This document shows positions 27,328 to 36,533 of a stretch of 64,000 nucleotides of DNA, piece after piece. The stretch comes from Sphingorhabdus sp. (lineage in GTDB: Bacteria > Pseudomonadota > Alphaproteobacteria > Sphingomonadales > Sphingomonadaceae), in NCBI RefSeq assembly GCF_023910635.1, contig NZ_JAAVVZ010000006.1, positions 62,001 through 126,000 of the forward strand. The letters are read 5' to 3'. The position numbers and the translations under genes were made by a program. The notes under the pieces were generated by a model. That model saw only the letters and a list, made by a program, of their open reading frames with translations, had not been told where the DNA came from and searched no databases. The stretch's first letter is position 1, and every line of letters begins with the position of its first letter.

Positions 27328-28667
27328 GATCCGGCATCACTTGCGTTGGCCAAATATGCGCGCGGATCAAGCTTGCGTAAGACGCTGTCAATGCCCTCAC
27401 GGTTGAAGCCCTTATAGCCATCATTGCGCTCAATGTTTTCCAGATGCGTGACTATGGATCCTTCAAGCCGCAACCGTTCTGCTTCATCCGCCCCGATATG
27501 CCCACCCGCCTCCAGCCGATCGACCCGTGCGGGATCGACTGCGCACCAGTCTCCTTCGGTCAGCGCCTGGTAGAGATGCGGCCAGTCGGTAAACGGGGCC
27601 ATCATGCTGATGTTCTGCTGCACCAACTGACCGTGCAAAAGGACGTGATCGTAAAGGGCCGCCACATGGTTGAGGCCAGCTTCCAATATGGACTCGCCCA
27701 GCAGCTCGGTCAGCAGTCCGGCGCGCCGATGCTTGGGCAGCTCTGGTAAAATTTCGTGCGCAAAGTCGACCGTCAATTCATGCGGTGCCAAATCGACATC
27801 GGCAAAGATGGTGGAACCAATCACAGGCTGCTCAAGCACCTGGCTGCCCCATCCCGCCAGTTCGCCCGCATAGAGCATTTCGCGCCGTTCATAGCCCAGC
27901 TTTTCGAAGATTCGAATGGAGTGCCGGTAATGCGCGCGCGACCCGTCGTAGGTGTGATGATCAATGTTGCACCAGCCAATTCCGATGGCATCTTGCCGCG
28001 CCTTTTGCACCCGCCCGGTGGGGCAGCGTGTCATCCAAAAGTCGCGTTCTGCCCTCAGCCATAAATCGCAGGCCCAGTTCGGGCCGATGTCCGCGACCGC
28101 TGCATCAACCAGTGCCTCGGTATGCATGAGGCCCTGCGCAACCGTATCGAACTGACGCCGCCGCGCCTTGAATGCCTGCAGGTGCAGGCGCGCTGAACGA
28201 ATGGTGGCGGCGGCGACAGCGGGAACATCATAACCGGCGTGACCATTGCGTTCGAGCACGCCGACACGGACTGCATCATTTGCAATGATTGCCCTGCGCA
28301 ATGGGCCATGGAGGTCGCCTTCAATGATCGCGCTGATATTGTTCGCCGCCAGAAAGTCTTCCACTGCCTCTACGCGCAGCCAGACGGTCTCGGGCCCGCG
28401 TGCAACAATCGCGGGAAATAGACCGCTCATGTTCTTCCAGACATTGTCCGCCACTACTGACCATCCAGCGGCGCTGAACTGTTCAAGCTCCGTTGTGTTG
28501 CTTATGTCGATATGATCAACGATATCGTGAAGGCGCACTCCTGCCGCTTCCAGCAAGCGGCTATGCAATGCGGTCAGCGCCGGCGAGCGCGTACAAGCAT
28601 CAGCAAGCCATCCAGAAAGTGCCGCTGCAGCTTCGGGCTGCCGTTCCCAACGATAGTCCTTTTGCAT
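27324..28667 (-). CDS. Unrecognised 447-aa protein, possibly VOC/DUF1338-like
   Basis: I do not recognise this gene. It has no signal peptide or membrane helix. The centre holds a His-rich stretch, CNIDHHTYDGSR, followed about 30 residues on by GWGSQVLEQPVIGSTIFADVDL; this is vaguely like the metal-binding pattern of DUF1338 (2-oxoadipate decarboxylase-type VOC fold) but too weak to assign. A very strong ribosome site (AAAGGAGGGTGAT) within the end of the dehydrogenase gene precedes its ATG, and it overlaps the FAD dehydrogenase by four bases. Placement between an amino-acid dehydrogenase and a hydroxyacid dehydrogenase suggests action on a 2-oxo- or amino acid. Confidence 0.7.
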   Translation of the reverse strand: MQKDYRWERQPEAAAALSGWLADACTRSPALTALHSRLLEAAGVRLHDIVDHIDISNTTELEQFSAAGWSVVADNVWKNMSGLFPAIVARGPETVWLRVEAVEDFLAANNISAIIEGDLHGPLRRAIIANDAVRVGVLERNGHAGYDVPAVAAATIRSARLHLQAFKARRRQFDTVAQGLMHTEALVDAAVADIGPNWACDLWLRAERDFWMTRCPTGRVQKARQDAIGIGWCNIDHHTYDGSRAHYRHSIRIFEKLGYERREMLYAGELAGWGSQVLEQPVIGSTIFADVDLAPHELTVDFAHEILPELPKHRRAGLLTELLGESILEAGLNHVAALYDHVLLHGQLVQQNISMMAPFTDWPHLYQALTEGDWCAVDPARVDRLEAGGHIGADEAERLRLEGSIVTHLENIERNDGYKGFNREGIDSVLRKLDPRAYLANASDAGS

Positions 28668-28668
28668 A

Positions 28669-29706
28669 TCACCCTCCTTTGGTGCGTTGCGTCCGCGCGT
28701 CGTCGATACGGCTACGGGCGATGAGTTTTGCGATCTCTACTGTCGAAAGGCCTTTATCTTGCGACTGCTCGAGCACTTGGCGGGCAGTCACTTCTACCGC
28801 TGCCAGAAAAGGCTGCGGATCAACCTTCATGATATTGCGACAGGCACCTAAAATCACAGCGCCACTTGAAGCCAAAAAATCGGGCACATAGCCTATGTCG
28901 CGGGCTGCCAGTTGATCGGCAACAGAGGCATCACCCAACTGATTATTGGCGCCGCCACAGACCGCCCAGGCCTTCAATCCTGCAACAACCTCTGGAGTCA
29001 GCACGCCGCCAATGGCGCAGGGTGAGACAATATCCACGTCCTGCATCAACACAGAGTCTGCGGGCACTGCCTCGCCGCCGATGTCTGCAGCAAGCTTGGC
29101 TGCGCGCACCGCATCGACATCGGCGACCCTTATGTGAGCACCATGCGCCGCCATGGCCCGCGCCACACTCTCCCCAATAAGTCCTGCGCCCTGCACAGCA
29201 ATCTTGAGGCTTGCCAAATCCGTGATACCGCGCAGCGCGGCGCAGGCGCGGATGCCATTGACAACGGACACGCCGGTTGCCGCGCCAAGGTCTTCACCAG
29301 AGAGATCGCAAAACGAGGTCTTCTCTGCGACATGAGTAAGGTCTTCAAAGCTGGTGCCCAAATCCCCAGCGCAGTGGTAAAGCCCACCAAGTTCCTGAAC
29401 ATATGCGCCCAACGCCCGGAATGCATCGGCGCGATTCATCCCGGGATGATCAATCACAACGGTTTTGCCACCGCCTGCATCGAGCCCCGCAATGGCGCAT
29501 TTCAAGGTCATGGCTTGCGACAGTTTGGCAACGTCCGTGAGCGCCAGTTCGAAGCTCTCATAGGGCTGAGAGCGAATACCGCCACAGGCCGGTCCCAGCG
29601 TCACATCATCAAGGGCTATGATCGCTTTCAAACCGCTGCGCGTATCATTGAGCATCAAGATGCGATGCGCGCCCTGCGCGGCCATGGCGTCAAAAACATC
29701 GTTCAC
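28669..29706 (-). CDS. Leu/Val/Phe-type amino acid dehydrogenase
   Basis: A 345-aa enzyme of the Glu/Leu/Phe/Val dehydrogenase family. The catalytic lysines are in MTLKCAIAG and GGGKTVV, the Rossmann motif is VQGAGLIGESVARAM, and CGGANNQL is typical of leucine dehydrogenases. It deaminates a branched-chain or aromatic L-amino acid to the 2-oxoacid with NAD. It overlaps the M20 gene by four bases, which puts it in a peptide-to-oxoacid pathway. Exact side-chain preference cannot be read. Confidence 0.87.
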   Translation of the reverse strand: MNDVFDAMAAQGAHRILMLNDTRSGLKAIIALDDVTLGPACGGIRSQPYESFELALTDVAKLSQAMTLKCAIAGLDAGGGKTVVIDHPGMNRADAFRALGAYVQELGGLYHCAGDLGTSFEDLTHVAEKTSFCDLSGEDLGAATGVSVVNGIRACAALRGITDLASLKIAVQGAGLIGESVARAMAAHGAHIRVADVDAVRAAKLAADIGGEAVPADSVLMQDVDIVSPCAIGGVLTPEVVAGLKAWAVCGGANNQLGDASVADQLAARDIGYVPDFLASSGAVILGACRNIMKVDPQPFLAAVEVTARQVLEQSQDKGLSTVEIAKLIARSRIDDARTQRTKGG

Positions 29707-30845
29707 TTGAGTGTCTCCATCAGTCGCATCAGAAGAAGCGTGCGCGGAACAATGCTGGATATGTACAGCCGCTCTTCCAGGGTGTGCCCGCCATCGCCAT
29801 CGACCCCCAGACCATCCAGCGTCGGCGCGAAGGCGGCGGTGAAATTTCCGTCGCTGCCGCCGCCCGTCTTCAGGTCTTGCAAGTCAAAGCCGATGTCGGC
29901 GGCCAGTTTCCTTGCATGCTCGAACAGCGCTGCGATACCGGGCGTCTTTTCATAGCCCGGCCGATTGATGCCGCCTTCGATCGTCAGGCGCACCTTGGGA
30001 TTGTGCGGCTGGAGACCGCGAATCCGCGCCAGTATCTCCTCACCGATGGCGGGGCTGGGAAAGCGCACATCGAAATGCACTTGCGCCATATCGGGAACGA
30101 CATTGATGCGGGTGCCACCGGTCACCAGGCCGACATTCACGGTCAGGTCGCGGGCATAGTCCGTCATCGCCTCCAGCGCCAAAATCTGATGCGCGATTTC
30201 GCGGATCGCATTCTGCCCGAGATGATGTTCCACCCCGGCATGGGCCGCCTCGCCATGCGCGGTGATTGTGAAATCGGCCATGCCCTTGCGTGCCGTCACG
30301 ATCTTGCCGCCTGATCGCGCCGGTTCGGTAACCAGGACATATTTGGCCCGCTGTGCTTCGCGTTCGATATGTTCGCGCGAAGTCCCGCTGCCGACTTCCT
30401 CGTCGCTTACCAGAAGATGGCGGACCGGCAAGTTGGTCTTGCGGCCCTCACGCGCCAGTTGGCGCAGCGCGGCAAGCGCCAGATAGGTGCCGCCCTTCAT
30501 GTCTTCGGCGCCCGGCCCATAGGCCCGGTCGCCTTCGATGCGAAACGGCAGGGGACCCGCCAGCGTTCCCATCGGGTGGACGGTATCCATGTGGCTGAGC
30601 AGCAGGATACCGGGACCCTGCACGGCTTCCGGCGGGCAGTGCCGGTTGTCGGTGACCAGCAGATGTTCGCCAAAGCCGTCACGGCCCGGGATGCGTTCGA
30701 CCAGCGCCCCGATTGCTTCATAATCCGCAGTCACCTTGTCGGCCATGCGCGCCAAGGCGGCTACATCATCGGACGGGCTTTCAATTTCGATCCACTGACG
30801 GATCCCGTCAAGAATCTCATCGGTTGAGAGGTTGGGTAAAACCAT
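29703..30845 (-). CDS. M20 metallocarboxypeptidase (glutamate carboxypeptidase-like)
   Basis: A 380-aa M20 peptidase of the CPG2 type. Metal ligands are seen in LLSHMDTVHPMG, PGAEDMKGG and the catalytic SDEEVGS, with a dimerisation domain between. Such enzymes cut a C-terminal residue, often Glu, from small peptides or N-acyl compounds. ATG 30845 is preferred, giving MVLPNLSTDEIL; an upstream frame start lies in the MFS gene. No signal peptide, so cytosolic. It could also remove the acetyl group from N-acetylglutamate, which the neighbouring DgcN/DgcA pair would make; that is inference. Confidence 0.88.
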   Translation of the reverse strand: MVLPNLSTDEILDGIRQWIEIESPSDDVAALARMADKVTADYEAIGALVERIPGRDGFGEHLLVTDNRHCPPEAVQGPGILLLSHMDTVHPMGTLAGPLPFRIEGDRAYGPGAEDMKGGTYLALAALRQLAREGRKTNLPVRHLLVSDEEVGSGTSREHIEREAQRAKYVLVTEPARSGGKIVTARKGMADFTITAHGEAAHAGVEHHLGQNAIREIAHQILALEAMTDYARDLTVNVGLVTGGTRINVVPDMAQVHFDVRFPSPAIGEEILARIRGLQPHNPKVRLTIEGGINRPGYEKTPGIAALFEHARKLAADIGFDLQDLKTGGGSDGNFTAAFAPTLDGLGVDGDGGHTLEERLYISSIVPRTLLLMRLMETLK

Positions 30846-30847
30846 TT

Positions 30848-32152
30848 TCACTCCTTCAACGCGGCATAATGACGCGAGCAATAAACAAAACTGAGGGACG
30901 CAAGAAAAAGCGCAACGGCTGCAACAGTCACCGCCGCAGTCATCAGTTGACCACCGCTTTTGTCGAGCGTGTCGGACAGCAATCCTGTTATCGGCTGCGC
31001 CACCGCCGTCATGCCAAAATTGCCCATGATGACGAGCGCTATCAGGCGCGCTCGTCCCTCAACCGGTGTCAATTCCTGCAATCCTGTGGGGAAGCTCATC
31101 GCGCCAATGCTGAAACTGAAAAAAATCCCGCCGAGCACGCTAAAAAGTTGTAATGGCGCGGATACCAGCGGGACCACCAATACAAACAGCAAGCAGCCTC
31201 CAGCCGATATAAGGAGCAGCACAATCGGCTCGCGACCTGGCACGCGTCGCTTGAGCACTGCGGCAAGGCTCATCACCATGAGAAATGCCAAGCCCATGCC
31301 GCTGATCGTCGTCAGCGCCATCGCATTGGCCACATAGGCTTGGCTGGCACCCATTTGACGCATCGCCACTACGGGCAGGAAAGCCATCAGTGCAGTAATG
31401 GCAAGCACCAGCAACCCGACACCAACAGCATAGCTGCCAAAGCTATGCCAATGGACACGGAGATAGGGCAGAATTATCGCCTTTTCCGTTGTCGGGCTCA
31501 CGTCTTGAACACGCCTGCGGATCGGCAACGCCAGTGCCGTAATGGCAAGCAGGGGACCAGGCACTGCTAGCAGTACAAGCGCAATGCGCCAGTCTTCGAG
31601 AGAGGCCAGGTCTGTCGGCAACCAGGCACCAGCCGCCCCTGCATGCGTTGCAATCAAACCGACGACCGCAAAAACAGCACCTGAACCAACGCGGCCGAAC
31701 AGAATAACCAGCGAATTGGCCAGCACGCGCGCCTGCCCTTTGAAGAGCTCAGAGATCACGGCATAGGTAATCGGCAACAGCCCGGCTTCGCCAATTCCTA
31801 CCAATGCGCTCGCCAGGAAAAGCTGCGTGAAGGAGTCGGCAAGCGCACAGAGAAAAATCGCCAAGGCCCAGACCAATAGCGAAGCCGCAATCACCAATCG
31901 ACGATCAAGACGGTCGGCGGCCCACGCAATGGGATAGGTGGCGATCGCTGCCAGCAGTGCGAAGCTGAAACCCTGCACCAATCCGATCTGAAAGTCCGAC
32001 ATGTCGAGGCTGCGCCGCATGTCCTCGGTCAGCAGCGTCATCAATGGCCGATCCATATAGGTATAAAGCCCCATGAGCAGCAAGAGCAGCAAGGTTACCC
32101 ATGCTGCCAACGAGGCCCATGCGGAGGGCGAACGAGGCGCATCCACCTTCAC
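30848..32152 (-). CDS. MFS transporter, inner membrane
   Basis: A 434-aa permease with about 12 membrane helices. The MFS loop 2-3 signature appears as AWAADRLDRR (near residue 80). It resembles the second MFS protein of the island (49317-50657) in plan and in this motif, so the two are probably paralogues. It is embedded between an M32 and an M20 peptidase with overlapping ends, so uptake of a peptide or a breakdown product is likely. Substrate unknown. Confidence 0.85.
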   Translation of the reverse strand: MKVDAPRSPSAWASLAAWVTLLLLLLMGLYTYMDRPLMTLLTEDMRRSLDMSDFQIGLVQGFSFALLAAIATYPIAWAADRLDRRLVIAASLLVWALAIFLCALADSFTQLFLASALVGIGEAGLLPITYAVISELFKGQARVLANSLVILFGRVGSGAVFAVVGLIATHAGAAGAWLPTDLASLEDWRIALVLLAVPGPLLAITALALPIRRRVQDVSPTTEKAIILPYLRVHWHSFGSYAVGVGLLVLAITALMAFLPVVAMRQMGASQAYVANAMALTTISGMGLAFLMVMSLAAVLKRRVPGREPIVLLLISAGGCLLFVLVVPLVSAPLQLFSVLGGIFFSFSIGAMSFPTGLQELTPVEGRARLIALVIMGNFGMTAVAQPITGLLSDTLDKSGGQLMTAAVTVAAVALFLASLSFVYCSRHYAALKE

Positions 32153-33627
32153 AGATATCGCTCCTCAAAATGCGCCTTCAGCGCGCTCGACGACAAAGGC
32201 TTTCCTGTGATGCGTGCGACAAGATCGCCGGTGGAAAATTGCGCGCCCGCAAGCCAGACATTGTCCTGCAGCCAGTTGGGATAGCCGCTCAAATCTCCGG
32301 CCATCGCGCGGGATTCATGATCCGGCGTTGCGACTTTATAGGCAGCTTTCAACTGTGCCGCGATCATGGCTCCCATCAAATAGGAGGGGAAATACCCAAA
32401 CATCCCCTGGCACCAGTGAACGTCCTGCAAGGCACCGCCCCCGTGATCGCCGCGTGTATCGACATCGAGCAGCCGCGCCATGCGCTCGTCCCACCAGGCA
32501 GGAATATCATCGACACCAACATCGCCAGCAATCAGGGCTGGCTCGATTTCCGAGCGCAACAATACATGGGCGGGATAGGTGACTTCGTCAGCATCTACCC
32601 TGATTTTGCCGCGATTCACGCGCGTCATAAGCATCAACAGATTATCGGGCTCGAAGGCGGCCTGCGATCCAAACGCTTCAACCAGCAGCGGAGACAGCAG
32701 CCTCGCAAAAGCAGGCGTGAGCGCAAGCTGCTTCTCGAACGAGAGCGACTGGCCTTCATGCATTGACGTCGAACAGGCAACGCCAATGGGTTGCCCTCGC
32801 CAGGGCATCGGCAACCCTCCTTGATAGCGGGCATGACCCGTCTCATGGATAATACCAAGCAGAGAGGGAAGAAACTGATCCTCCCGATAGCGCGTTGTTA
32901 TGCGTAAATCCTCGCTGGTGCCGCCGGAAAACGGATGCTGGCTGACATCTAGCCGCCCACGGTCAAAATCAAAGCCGAAGATTGTCATCGCGGCAATGCC
33001 GACCTTTTTCTGAGCATCGATGGAAAACGGACCGACGGGCCGAATGAAGGTCTCTTCAGCTTGTTTCGCAATAACGGCATCAATCATTTCCGGCAGCCAT
33101 TCGACGACCGGAGCAAACAGCGCCTGCACATCCTTGAGCGTCAGGCCACGATCATATTCATCGAGCAAGGCATCGTAAGGTGACAGGCCCAGTGCATCGC
33201 CCAGTCGCTCGGCGCGCTCGCGTACACAGACCAGCAGCGGTTTCAGAGTTTTGGCAAAGGCGGCCCAATCATTCTGCCCCTTCGCCTTGACCCAAGCCTG
33301 ATAAGCCGCGCTGATCGCTTCTGCCCTGCGCCGCAGCAGCGCCTCGGGCACTGCCGATGCAACCAGCCGCTGGCGGCTCATCAGCGCCAGATTGGCGGCC
33401 TCCTCCGGTGCGAGTTCCGCGTCATGGGCAGCGCGCAGTAGAGTTTCAAGCGCCGGGTCCATTTGCATCTTTTGAATAAGGGCTTCAAATTCGCCCTGAG
33501 CTTCGGCTCGTGCCTTGGCGCTGCCCGAGGGCATGTTGACCATCCGGTCCCAAGTCGCAATCGACTGGAGATGTTCTAGCCTGTAAATTGTGTCGTAGTG
33601 AGCTTTCAGATCAGCATAAGCGGTCAT
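32149..33627 (-). CDS. M32 carboxypeptidase (Taq family)
   Basis: A 492-aa metallocarboxypeptidase with the zinc motif HETGH (in GIIHETGHARYQGG) and the M32 signature HEGQS about 30 residues later. M32 enzymes trim C-terminal residues from peptides in the cytosol. The start is taken as ATG 33627, five bases after the esterase stop; ATG 33672 would overlap that gene by 41 bases. Its stop overlaps the MFS start by four. Confidence 0.9.
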   Translation of the reverse strand: MTAYADLKAHYDTIYRLEHLQSIATWDRMVNMPSGSAKARAEAQGEFEALIQKMQMDPALETLLRAAHDAELAPEEAANLALMSRQRLVASAVPEALLRRRAEAISAAYQAWVKAKGQNDWAAFAKTLKPLLVCVRERAERLGDALGLSPYDALLDEYDRGLTLKDVQALFAPVVEWLPEMIDAVIAKQAEETFIRPVGPFSIDAQKKVGIAAMTIFGFDFDRGRLDVSQHPFSGGTSEDLRITTRYREDQFLPSLLGIIHETGHARYQGGLPMPWRGQPIGVACSTSMHEGQSLSFEKQLALTPAFARLLSPLLVEAFGSQAAFEPDNLLMLMTRVNRGKIRVDADEVTYPAHVLLRSEIEPALIAGDVGVDDIPAWWDERMARLLDVDTRGDHGGGALQDVHWCQGMFGYFPSYLMGAMIAAQLKAAYKVATPDHESRAMAGDLSGYPNWLQDNVWLAGAQFSTGDLVARITGKPLSSSALKAHFEERYL

Positions 33628-33631
33628 TGGA

Positions 33632-34519
33632 TCAATCCGGTCGATATTGGGAAAAATAGATGCCGCCAGCAATTCCGGCGGGTACGACCGAACGATGATC
33701 CTCCTCCCGATGGATCACAAATTTCATGTCGAAATTCGGCCCACACAGGGGCTTCAGCCTTTCGGTCAATTGCGAGGGCAGCGTGACCATTGCGCACTCG
33801 TTCCACATTGCTTGAAACGTGCTTTCAGGCACCGGCACGCCTTTGGCGGGATAACGCGGCCGCATTGGCGATATCTCTTCATATTCACCGGTTGAGAGAA
33901 AAAGCCGAACCTTTGCATCCCCCGTTTTCATCGTCGCTTCAAACCCTTCCACATAGGAAAGCACCGAGCGGTTGTTGAACCAGATCGACGGGCTGATCGC
34001 AGCATAATGCTGAAAATTGGCGGGAGCCGTGAACATTGACGTAAGGCAGGTGAGCCCGCCGAGCGAGTGCCCTATCAATGTCTGATCTGCAGCATTGATC
34101 GGCCAGTGCTTTGCCACCAACGGCTTCACCTCTTCCTCAATCATGCGCAGATAGGCCGACTGGCCGCCGAAATCGTCGAGCGACCCCATGGCGCGCATCC
34201 AATGATCTTCCGCCAGCGATGAATCATGAGGCGGTGTCAGGTCGAAATTGCGCAGCGCCAGCGCCGTTTGCAAGCTATCGGTTGGGTAACCGATACCAAC
34301 AACAACCGCATTTTGTGTTTCTGGCCAGCAGGCCTGGATGCGCAGCGTATCAACGGTAATGCCAAAATGCAGGTTGCCGTCCATCAGATAGACAACAGGC
34401 CAACCTGCGACAGGCGCATCCCCGGGCGGCACCGACACGAACAGCCAATAGTCCCTATTGCTGATGCTTGAAGTAAACTCAAGGCGTGCCGCATTCACTG
34501 CCATTTCAGTTGATGTCAT
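33632..34519 (-). CDS. Alpha/beta-hydrolase esterase (IroE/esterase D-like)
   Basis: A 295-aa serine hydrolase of the enterochelin-esterase-like family. The nucleophile elbow is GHSLGG (near residue 155), preceded by VVYLMDGNLHF, typical of the family. IroE-type enzymes hydrolyse ester bonds of macrolactone siderophores and similar molecules; here an ester (depsipeptide) bond is a plausible target. The start ATG 34519 overlaps the epimerase stop by four bases. No clear signal peptide. Confidence 0.82.
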   Translation of the reverse strand: MTSTEMAVNAARLEFTSSISNRDYWLFVSVPPGDAPVAGWPVVYLMDGNLHFGITVDTLRIQACWPETQNAVVVGIGYPTDSLQTALALRNFDLTPPHDSSLAEDHWMRAMGSLDDFGGQSAYLRMIEEEVKPLVAKHWPINAADQTLIGHSLGGLTCLTSMFTAPANFQHYAAISPSIWFNNRSVLSYVEGFEATMKTGDAKVRLFLSTGEYEEISPMRPRYPAKGVPVPESTFQAMWNECAMVTLPSQLTERLKPLCGPNFDMKFVIHREEDHRSVVPAGIAGGIYFSQYRPD

Positions 34520-35505
34520 TCTGCTTCTCCCCAAAGTGCTGGCGGTGGTGATTGAACAATTCCTAGGTGGAATTGCATCGCGTGGAGTCGGTCCCCAGCC
34601 AACAAAAGCGGACCGTCAAGGTCTGCCCAGCGCGCTTGCTGTGCGACCAGAAAAGCCGGTGCCATGCCGAGCGAAGTACCCAGCATGTTGCCGACCATGA
34701 TTTCCATCCCTGCGGCGCGCGCCGCGCTTGCAAGGCGCAATGCTTCTGTAAGCCCGCCGCATTTATCGAGCTTGATGTTGATGACCTGATAGAAGGGCGC
34801 AATTGCTGCAAATGAGGCCATATCTGTCAGGCTTTCATCCGCCCCTACCGGGATTGGCGACTCAAGCCCGGCAAGATCGGCATCGCGCCCTGTCTCAAGC
34901 GGCTGCTCGATCAAGGTCACGCCTTCGGCTTCCAGACGCGGCAACAACTTTTCGAGCAGTGCGCGGTCCCATGCCTGATTGGCATCAACGATCAATTCGG
35001 CCTGCGGTGCGGCATCGCGCACGCATTTTACCCGATCAATATGTCGTGTCGCATCAAGCTTGATCTTGATCAGCGGAAAATCCTGCACGCGGCGCGCCCG
35101 CTCCGCAGTTTGCGCAAGCGAACCCAACCCGATGGTAAAGGCCGTCACCAGCGGCTTGAGGGGTGGCAGCCCGGCAAGGTCAGCAACGGCCCGGCCCGCT
35201 CGCTTGCTCGCCAAATCCCATAAGGCACAATCGAGTGCATTGCGCGCACCACCTTTGGGTAAAAGCGACTGCACATCATCAAAGGTCAAGCTATCGCTGA
35301 GCGCCGGACGTGCAGCCTCCAGCTGCACCATCATGCTTTCACCAGTTTCCCCGTCATAATCAACGCCGGCGGCCTCGCCGCGACCAACGCGGCCCTGACT
35401 GTCAGTCAGGGTCACCTCGACCAACTCCACATCAAACTCAACACCGCGCGCAATTTCAAACGGTTCGTTGAGCGGCCAACGGTGCGAGGCAATGTCGATC
35501 TTCAT
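34516..35505 (-). CDS. dgcA: Enolase-superfamily racemase: DgcA-type N-acetyl-Glu racemase or Ala-Glu epimerase
   Basis: A 329-aa member of the muconate-lactonising group. Catalytic lysine pairs and metal ligands are in KIKLD, VDANQAW, IEQPL, GADES and INIKLDKCGG. Members annotated as L-Ala-D/L-Glu epimerase include DgcA, which racemises N-acetyl-D-Glu in a described bacterial D-glutamate pathway. Direct overlap with the DUF1611 gene (the DgcN partner) favours DgcA, but dipeptide epimerase stays possible. Do not confuse with dgcA of dimethylglycine catabolism. Confidence 0.75.
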   Translation of the reverse strand: MKIDIASHRWPLNEPFEIARGVEFDVELVEVTLTDSQGRVGRGEAAGVDYDGETGESMMVQLEAARPALSDSLTFDDVQSLLPKGGARNALDCALWDLASKRAGRAVADLAGLPPLKPLVTAFTIGLGSLAQTAERARRVQDFPLIKIKLDATRHIDRVKCVRDAAPQAELIVDANQAWDRALLEKLLPRLEAEGVTLIEQPLETGRDADLAGLESPIPVGADESLTDMASFAAIAPFYQVINIKLDKCGGLTEALRLASAARAAGMEIMVGNMLGTSLGMAPAFLVAQQARWADLDGPLLLAGDRLHAMQFHLGIVQSPPPALWGEAE

Positions 35506-36533
35506 GGCACCAATTCAGCCAGACGATCGACCACAGCCTCAACACCAAAACGCAGCGGATCAAAGCAACGCGCATCATGGGATTTGGCCAACACTGTCAG
35601 GACTTCGCGGGCCTCGTCTTCAGATAGATGCGCCGTGTTGATAGCAATGCCGGCAAGGCGCACGTCCGGATTGGTCAGCTGTGCTGCTTCAATATTTCGG
35701 GCGATACCTTTGGCCAGATCTGGCAGTCGATAGCCAGGAACGCCATCAATCTCCTCGCGAGTCAGCGAATGGCAGTATATCAGCGCATCGGGCTGTGACC
35801 CGTGGATCAGCCCGAGTGTTACCCCGGCGTAGGCCGGGTGGAACAATGAACCTTGCCCTTCGATGACGTCCCAATGATCTGGATCAGCATCAGGTGACAA
35901 AACCTCTGCGGCGCCAGCAAGAAAATCGGAGACCACGGAATCCATTGGAATACCGCCGCCCGATATCATGATGCCCGTTTGACCTGTGGCCCGAAAATGG
36001 TGATCCCATCCGCGTCGCGCCATTTCCCGGGCAATCGACAAAGTCGCGTATTTCTTGCCGATGGCGCTATCTGCGCCTACTGCCAGCACCCTTTTGCCGC
36101 TGCGCCGAATTCCCGTTCCGACGGGCAGGTCTTGCGGCGGTGTGCGGACGTCAATCAGGGCAACGCCGCTCTTGCGCGCCGCGGCCACCAGCTCGGCGTT
36201 GCTGGATAACTTGCTATGCAGACCGCACACAATATCCAGACCCGCATTCGCCGCCTCGACCAAAGACGCCACCCAATGGCTCGGCAGTGCACCGCCCGGC
36301 GGAGCGGCGCCCACGACGACCGAGCGCGCCCCTTGAACAACAGCAGCTTCAGGGTCGAATTCTGGAAGACCCAAATCCACGGCCTGGGGCGATGTTCGCC
36401 ACTGCCCAACAACACTATCGCGCGCCCAGTCACGAATGCCGCACGCGGTCTTCGCCGTCACCATATCATCCACATCGGCCAAGAAGAGCAGATAAGGCTT
36501 TTGCAGGACTACGGAGGTGATCTTTTCAGTCAT
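35502..36533 (-). CDS. dgcN: DUF1611 protein, DgcN-type D-glutamate N-acetyltransferase
   Basis: A 343-aa DUF1611 protein. It shows the family start QKPYLLFLADVDDMVTAKTA, a P-loop-like GADSAIGKKYAT (near residue 150), HFRATGQTGIMISGGGI and DHWDVIEGQGSLFHPA. DgcN acetylates D-Glu, after which DgcA racemises the product, giving entry to L-Glu metabolism. The ATG at 36533 overlaps the hydrolase stop by four bases, and its stop overlaps dgcA by four. Function is transferred from the DgcN family and the gene pairing. Confidence 0.8.
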   Translation of the reverse strand: MTEKITSVVLQKPYLLFLADVDDMVTAKTACGIRDWARDSVVGQWRTSPQAVDLGLPEFDPEAAVVQGARSVVVGAAPPGGALPSHWVASLVEAANAGLDIVCGLHSKLSSNAELVAAARKSGVALIDVRTPPQDLPVGTGIRRSGKRVLAVGADSAIGKKYATLSIAREMARRGWDHHFRATGQTGIMISGGGIPMDSVVSDFLAGAAEVLSPDADPDHWDVIEGQGSLFHPAYAGVTLGLIHGSQPDALIYCHSLTREEIDGVPGYRLPDLAKGIARNIEAAQLTNPDVRLAGIAINTAHLSEDEAREVLTVLAKSHDARCFDPLRFGVEAVVDRLAELVP

